A stretch of DNA of 57,478 nucleotides from assembly GCA_016282135.1 (NCBI GenBank), contig JAEEKA010000054.1, forward strand, positions 1 through 57,478, given 5' to 3'. Positions within the stretch are counted from its first letter, which is position 1. The number at the start of each line of letters is the position of its first letter. The notes below the pieces were generated by a model. That model saw only the letters and a list, made by a program, of their open reading frames with translations, searched no databases and was not told the DNA's origin. This document shows positions 52,755 to 57,478 of the stretch, piece by piece. The DNA comes from Oscillospiraceae bacterium (GTDB taxonomy: Bacteria; Bacillota; Clostridia; Oscillospirales; Oscillospiraceae). The position numbers and the translations under genes were made by a program.

Positions 52755-53522
52755 ATGAAATACAGAAAATCCGCGTTGCTGCTTCGCTGGATTGCGCTTC
52801 TGTTTGCGATTCTGCTGGCCGTACTGCGGGTGGCGGTTCTGAAGACCGCCTTTGATGAAAATGGACTTCTGCCGATTGGAAGCAAGGTACTGCCCCTGAC
52901 AGTCCTGGCCTGCGCGGTCTGCTTTGGCATTTTATGGTTCCTGTCCTCCAGGCTCAACGGCTTCCCCGGCCGGGAGAATTTCTTCAGCGTGCAGGGCGTC
53001 TGGCTGCCGATGAAGCTGCTGTCCGCCGGACTGCTGCTGGCGGGTTCAGTGCTGGCCCTGCGAGAGCTGAAGGAGTTTGCATTCAACGGAGACACGGTAA
53101 TTCCCTGCGCGGGGATTCTCTCCGCGCTGCTGCTGGGCTGGACCTCTCTGCGGGAGCGGCGGGGCAGGGCGTTTTTCTGGGTGCGGCTGATTCCTCTCCT
53201 CTTTACCGGGGCCGCGCTGGTGCTGCGCTTCCGGGCCTGGAGCCACGATCCGCTGGTCATCCACATTGTCCCCGCACTTCTGGCCTGGACCTGCTGCATG
53301 ATGGAAATGATGCTGCTGACGGGCTTCTCCCTGAACGTGGGCCATCGCCGCAGCGGAATTCTCTTCGGTCTTGGCGCGGGGATGTACGCCTGCATGACCG
53401 TTCCGGATTATTTCCTGACGGAGCGCATGGCGCTTTCGGATCTGCTGGCCCTTCTGGGCGTTGCCCTCTGGTGCGTGATTGCCGCTCTGGAGCTGATGCG
53501 GGAGCGGACGCAATCCAACTGA
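52755..53522 (+). CDS. Polytopic membrane protein of unknown function
   Basis: 255 residues with about seven hydrophobic segments and short loops (start LLLRWIALLFAILLAVLRVAV; later LIPLLFTGAALVLRF and IVPALLAWTCCMMEMMLLTGF). No recognisable motif or family signature. AAGAGGTG precedes the ATG at 52755; an in-frame upstream start at 52734 would lie closer to the promoter but has no ribosome site. It has its own promoter and terminator, so it is probably a single-gene unit. Confidence 0.75.
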   Translation: MKYRKSALLLRWIALLFAILLAVLRVAVLKTAFDENGLLPIGSKVLPLTVLACAVCFGILWFLSSRLNGFPGRENFFSVQGVWLPMKLLSAGLLLAGSVLALRELKEFAFNGDTVIPCAGILSALLLGWTSLRERRGRAFFWVRLIPLLFTGAALVLRFRAWSHDPLVIHIVPALLAWTCCMMEMMLLTGFSLNVGHRRSGILFGLGAGMYACMTVPDYFLTERMALSDLLALLGVALWCVIAALELMRERTQSN

Positions 53523-53624
53523 CAGCTGGAATCGGAACGCGAAACGGCGGGAGAAGGTATATTTCTCCCACAGCTGCGAATACTATGCGCAGAGACAGAG
53601 ACCCGGAAACGGGAAATAATTCCT

Positions 53625-53653
53625 CACGCGCCGGAAACGGCGCGTGTTTTTTT
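53625..53653 (+). terminator. Terminator after the 52755 gene
   Basis: CACGCGCCG-GAAA-CGGCGCGTG followed by seven T. Two further small hairpins, GGGAGAA/TTCTCCC and CCCGG/CCGGG, lie between the stop and this site. Confidence 0.9.
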
Positions 53654-53706
53654 GAAACAAAATGAATTTTTCGGCGTCTAAGGGTGCAGGCGGCTGAAAA
53701 TGAAAG

Positions 53707-53735
53707 TTGCAAGTTGCCTGCCCGTGTGTTATAAT
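53707..53735 (+). promoter_or_regulatory. Promoter of the YfhO-family gene
   Basis: TTGCAA (53707-53712), 17-base spacer, TATAAT (53730-53735). Confidence 0.8.
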
Positions 53736-53793
53736 ACAATTTAGTTTGTTATCACAGATCCATGATTGACTTTCACCGGAAGAGGTAATTGAT

Positions 53794-56700
53794 ATGACGC
53801 TGCGATCCATGGCCGGCGGAACCCTGCGCGGGCTCAACGCCGCAGGCGGTTTTTTATCCAAGCCCCGCAATTCCCGTACTTTGTATCTGACGGCCTTTTT
53901 CCTGCCTGCGCTCATCATGGGCGTGATGTGGGCAATCTGCGGAGTGATCCCCTTTGGTTCCAAAATGATTCTGGCCCATGACCAATGGCATCAATATTAT
54001 CCCTTCTTCCTGGATCTGCGTTCCAGGCTGCAGAACGGCCAGTCCCTGCTGCACTCCTGGACCACCGGCATGGGGACCAGTTATCTGCCCCTGTTTGCCT
54101 ATTATCTTGCCAGTCCCCTGAACCTGCCTGCGGCGCTGCTGCCCGAGGGCCTGCTGCTGCCCTGGTATACCCTGGCGGTGCTGATCCGCATTGGCCTGGC
54201 GGGACTTTTCTGCGCTTACTTCCTGAAAAAGACCTTCGGACGCGATGAACTGGCTGTGGCCTTCTTCTCTACCGCCTACGCCTTCTGCGCCTTCCTGATG
54301 GGATACTACTGGAACGCCATTTGGCTGGACACGGTGGCCCTGCTTCCGCTGGTGACCCTGGGAACCTTCAGCCTGCTCCGGGACCGTCGCTACGTGCTCT
54401 ATGTAGTGAGCCTGGCCCTGTCTGTCTACTGCAGCTACTATATCGGTCTGTTTGTCTGCATCTGGGTGGTGCTTCTTTTCATCGGCTGGCACGTGGTAAA
54501 CTGGGATGACCTGGCGGGCTTCTGGACCCGTTTCTGGAGGATCGTCCTGTTCAGCCTGGTGGCCGTGGGCATGACGGCCCTGTTGACGATACCGGCCTAT
54601 CTGGGTCTGCAAAACACCTCCTCGGCGGTGAACAAATTCCCGGATTCCAATGCCATGAACATTGTCACAATTCCGACGATGAGCCATAAGGACGCCGCCG
54701 ATTTGGTCAGCCAGGGGAGCCTTTCGGAGCTCTTTAGCTTCTTTGGCAGGGAAGCGCCCAGCTATAACACCGATTCCAACTTCACCCCCACCTGGATGGG
54801 CGCCCATGAAATGCTGACCGCCCTGCGCCTGGGAGAGATCGGCGCGTTCTTTGAGGGCTTCAGTGTCCCGCTGGACGGACTGCGCTCTGTTCTGGCCGGC
54901 ACCGGCTCCCTGGCGGAGCCCACCACCATGGAAGGCGGGCCAAATATCTTCTGTGGCTTCTTCACCATGATCCTGGCCGTGGTTTATCTGGGCTGCAAGC
55001 GGATTTCTCTGCGGGAGCGGATTTTCTCGGTGCTGCTTCTGCTGTTCTTTGGAAGCAGTTTCCTGTTCCGCACCCTGGACTATCTCTGGCACGGCATGCA
55101 CTTCCCCAATATGCTGCCCTACCGGTTCAGTTTTCTCTGGTCCTTTACCGTGATTTTCATGGCCTTCCGGGCCTATACCCAGCTGGAACACCTGAGCCGT
55201 CCCCGGGCGATTGCCCTCATTCTGCCGGTGGCGCTGCTGCTCTACTGTGTCATCAGCGCGGGAGAGACCCGTGTGGCGCTGGTATCCACCGTCGTGGCGG
55301 TTCTTGCGGTGGCGGGAGTGCTGCTCTACAGCTTCCGGGTTCAGCGCAAGGAACTTTTTGTGCTGGGCTTCTGCGTCATCACGCTGCTGGAATCCCTGGG
55401 CTGCGCCATCTTCGCGGCCAACAAGATCGGCTTCACTGAGGCTACCGCCTACCCCACGAAGAAAGAGGAAACCAAGAAAGTTGTGCAGACCATGCTGCAG
55501 CGGGAGGATAAGACCGTAGACCTCTGGCGGGCGGAGGTGGCCATGAAGCAGACCCTCAATGACGGCACTCTGCTGGGCTACAACGGAATTTCTGTATTCT
55601 CCTCCGCCGCCAACGCCCGAATCTCCGAGTTTATGCAGAGCATCGGCATTGCCGCCTCTGTGGCGGGAAACCGCTACGTTTACCAGGAAGCGGATCCCTT
55701 TACGAACCTGATCCTGGGGGTCAAATACCTGATTGACCGCAACGGAAGAAATGTGAATTCCAGCTATTTCCGGATTGTGTCGGAGCAAGGCAAGGTATTC
55801 CTGCTTGAGAACAAGAGCTACCTCACCCTGGGCTTTATGGTGAACGATCACATGCTGGAATTCGACTCCACCAAGCGGGCCAGCCTGCCCTTTGAGCAGC
55901 TCAACCACCTGTTTAAGGAAATGACGGGTTTCGAGGAGGCCCTGTATGAGCGGATTCCGCTCTCCACTGTGGAGGCTGTGGGCTCCGCCGAGCTCAGCGG
56001 AAAGACCTCCGCTTCCTTCCAGGTGAAGGGCAAATGCGACGACAGCAACTATGTGGAGGCCACTTTCGTCATGCCCAAGAGCGGCATGCTCTGCGTCTAC
56101 TCCAAGGGCAGCAGCGTGCAGGACGTGACCTTCTATCTGAACGGCAAGAAGCAGTATGCCTGGTCGGATTCCTATGGCTATAACCGCTGTATGGGGAACT
56201 TCGACAAGGGAGACAAAATCAGCCTGCGCTACCGGGCAAAGAGCGGCAAAAACGGCAGCGTTACCATTGGCGCGGCACTGTTCAATACCGATGTCTTTGA
56301 CCGGGCTTATAAGAAGTTCTCCGAGAACTCCATGATTCCCACCCTCGTCACCGATACCCGGATTGAAGGCGCTGTCCACGTCCGGGAGCCCGGCCTGCTC
56401 TATCTTGCGATTCCTGCCGATCCGGGCTGGAGCCTCAGCGTGAACGGGGAAAAGGCCCGGATTACCCCGGTGAGCGACGCCATGATTGCCGTTCATCTGG
56501 AGCCCGGCCTCCATTCCATTGTCCTGGATTATGAAGCCCCCGGTTTTGCCCTGGGCCTGAAAATCAGCATCATATCCCTGGCTATTTTCCTGGCCTTTGT
56601 GATTGTGGCGCTGCTCTCCCGCTTTACCCGGCCGCCCATTGTGAAGCTGCCGGTCCATCTGGCGGACCCTCGCCGGGGCGAGGAGCTTCCCATGGACGCT

Positions 56701-57285
56701 CCGCCTGCGGCCGAGCCCATTTTCCCCAAGTCCACCACGGATATGCCGGCTCTGGAGCTGTCCCGTTCCCGGGTGGAGTCGAAGTCCGTGTATGAGGACG
56801 GGGATCCTGCGGAAGCGGATTATTCGGATGAATACCCGGACCCGGAGCGATACGCGCCGGAGACCGCTCCCGAGGCCGAGCCCGTCCTCCCGCCGAGGCC
56901 GGACGGGACGGAGCTGCCGGACCATGCGCCGCTGAAGACTACCGGCGTTTTTGACCCCAACGATTATCCCGCGGAGATGGATAAGCCGGGCAGCTTTGAA
57001 TCGCTGGCCTATCTGAATCGGCTGGATCAGCTTCTGGAGGAGATCGACCGGGAAAAAGCGGAAGGAGAAGCCGAGGCCCGGCCCCTTTCCCCGGAGATTG
57101 TTCCGCAGCCCATTCCGGAGCCTGTTCCGGAGGTGGTCCCGACCGCGCAGGAGGCGGTCCCGGAGATCGTTCCGGAGCCGGCCCCAAAGGCTGCTCCGGG
57201 CGCTTCGCGAAAGGCGGCCCAGAAAAAGACCGCGAAGGGCGCCCCGAAGAAGAACGGCAAGGCCGCTCCAAAGGGCAAAAAATAA
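53794..57285 (+). CDS. YfhO-family membrane protein (GT-C-like) with a charged C-terminal tail
   Basis: 1163 residues. About a dozen membrane helices in the first 560 residues, with ILAHDQWHQYYPFF in the first extracytoplasmic loop and LPYRFSFLWSF later, as in YfhO proteins that add sugars to lipoteichoic acid-type polymers or act as flippase-linked glycosyltransferases. A long extracytoplasmic beta domain follows (about 560-910), then a final helix (SLAIFLAFVIVALLSRF). The last 210 residues are disordered: Pro/Glu-rich, then basic Ala/Lys-rich (AAQKKTAKGAPKKNGKAAPK). AGAGGTAA lies before the ATG. Substrate unknown. Confidence 0.85.
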   Translation: MTLRSMAGGTLRGLNAAGGFLSKPRNSRTLYLTAFFLPALIMGVMWAICGVIPFGSKMILAHDQWHQYYPFFLDLRSRLQNGQSLLHSWTTGMGTSYLPLFAYYLASPLNLPAALLPEGLLLPWYTLAVLIRIGLAGLFCAYFLKKTFGRDELAVAFFSTAYAFCAFLMGYYWNAIWLDTVALLPLVTLGTFSLLRDRRYVLYVVSLALSVYCSYYIGLFVCIWVVLLFIGWHVVNWDDLAGFWTRFWRIVLFSLVAVGMTALLTIPAYLGLQNTSSAVNKFPDSNAMNIVTIPTMSHKDAADLVSQGSLSELFSFFGREAPSYNTDSNFTPTWMGAHEMLTALRLGEIGAFFEGFSVPLDGLRSVLAGTGSLAEPTTMEGGPNIFCGFFTMILAVVYLGCKRISLRERIFSVLLLLFFGSSFLFRTLDYLWHGMHFPNMLPYRFSFLWSFTVIFMAFRAYTQLEHLSRPRAIALILPVALLLYCVISAGETRVALVSTVVAVLAVAGVLLYSFRVQRKELFVLGFCVITLLESLGCAIFAANKIGFTEATAYPTKKEETKKVVQTMLQREDKTVDLWRAEVAMKQTLNDGTLLGYNGISVFSSAANARISEFMQSIGIAASVAGNRYVYQEADPFTNLILGVKYLIDRNGRNVNSSYFRIVSEQGKVFLLENKSYLTLGFMVNDHMLEFDSTKRASLPFEQLNHLFKEMTGFEEALYERIPLSTVEAVGSAELSGKTSASFQVKGKCDDSNYVEATFVMPKSGMLCVYSKGSSVQDVTFYLNGKKQYAWSDSYGYNRCMGNFDKGDKISLRYRAKSGKNGSVTIGAALFNTDVFDRAYKKFSENSMIPTLVTDTRIEGAVHVREPGLLYLAIPADPGWSLSVNGEKARITPVSDAMIAVHLEPGLHSIVLDYEAPGFALGLKISIISLAIFLAFVIVALLSRFTRPPIVKLPVHLADPRRGEELPMDAPPAAEPIFPKSTTDMPALELSRSRVESKSVYEDGDPAEADYSDEYPDPERYAPETAPEAEPVLPPRPDGTELPDHAPLKTTGVFDPNDYPAEMDKPGSFESLAYLNRLDQLLEEIDREKAEGEAEARPLSPEIVPQPIPEPVPEVVPTAQEAVPEIVPEPAPKAAPGASRKAAQKKTAKGAPKKNGKAAPKGKK

Positions 57286-57288
57286 TTC

Positions 57289-57318
57289 TTGACATTTCTA
57301 CCCGAAACAGGCTATAAT
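57289..57318 (+). promoter_or_regulatory. rpmH promoter
   Basis: TTGACA (57289-57294), 18-base spacer, TATAAT (57313-57318). It starts 3 bases after the YfhO stop. Confidence 0.85.
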
Positions 57319-57408
57319 ATACGCCGAATGAGCCTTCGGCTCCCAAATGACTCGCTGCGGCTGTTTACAGCTGTTGAGCATATTCTACCATTAGGAGGTG
57401 TAACCACA

Positions 57409-57478
57409 TGCTGCGTACCTATCAGCCCAGAAAGCGTCACAGATCCAAAGTCCATGGCTTCAGAAAGAGAATGGCTAC
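57409..57478 (+). CDS. rpmH: 50S ribosomal protein L34 (5' part, cut by the window end)
   Basis: The visible residues begin with the L34 signature ([17 protein letters not shown]); the gene continues beyond the window. AGGAGGTG precedes the ATG. The roughly 90-base leader holds GAGCC/GGCTC and CAGCTG-type small hairpins. rnpA would be expected next. Confidence 0.95.

Noticed and set aside
53523..53624. Small RNA gene between the 52755 gene and its terminator
   Set aside because: Only short hairpins are present and there is no separate promoter, so it is more simply a 3' untranslated region.
57286..57408. Replication origin next to rpmH
   Set aside because: No DnaA boxes or AT-rich unwinding region, and no dnaA gene in the window.

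Overview
The window is a stretch of chromosome from a GC-rich, low-redundancy Firmicute, most likely a gut clostridium of the Oscillospirales type. The grounds are: single-chain GlyRS, a GdpP-RplI-DnaB-TilS-FtsH block, SLH surface anchoring, formate-tetrahydrofolate ligase, strong AGGAGG ribosome sites, TTGACA/TATAAT promoters, and many short palindromic intergenic repeats of the kind seen in these genomes. No species can be named from sequence alone. No rRNA, tRNA, CRISPR array or recognisable riboswitch was found.

Layout. 1-1080 (minus) is the broken end of a phage minor-capsid gene with an AT-rich nuclease-toxin-like C-terminus. 1220-11933 (plus) holds glyS, a 7TM HD-GYP protein, a DHHW/MBOAT/DHHW surface-acylation cassette, fhs-folD, lspA and an RluD-family synthase. 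12024-17360 (minus) is one giant secreted PHP-domain protein with SLH repeats. 17592-18350 is tatD, followed by a repeat-rich gap. 18750-32191 (minus) is hslO, a methyltransferase, a lipoprotein, and then a long nucleoside-salvage block: udk, a BMP-type nucleoside ABC transporter (nupNOPQ-like, with an extra small lipoprotein), cdd, a REP-associated transposase bracketed by its own palindromes, deoB, deoD and tdk. 32311-39632 (minus) is the housekeeping block ftsH, tilS, dnaB, rplI, gdpP. 39795-53522 mixes DUF378, DUF1015, ispE, a third DHHW protein, an EF-G-like GTPase, a catalytically degenerate P-type-ATPase-like protein with a roughly 620-residue disordered head, rlmB, a YibE/F protein and two orphan membrane or secreted proteins. 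53794-57285 is a YfhO-family membrane protein, and rpmH starts at 57409 and runs off the window.

How the genes work together. The transporter, kinases, deaminase, mutase and phosphorylase at 21.5-32.2 kb together import nucleosides and convert them to nucleotides or pentose phosphate. fhs and folD form a one-carbon module, although this FolD appears to lack the catalytic lysine. The MBOAT and DHHW genes probably acylate an exported glycan. GdpP, FtsH and the HD-GYP protein are signalling and quality-control functions.

The most interesting signals are: the phage capsid-toxin fusion; the REP/RAYT system with its palindromes scattered through the window (one overlaps the ispE start, one pair forms a REPIN); the SLH triplet inserted inside another domain; the pseudo-P-type ATPase; the FolD active-site change; and AATTGTCAATTG-type repeats that supply consensus -35 boxes to two promoters.
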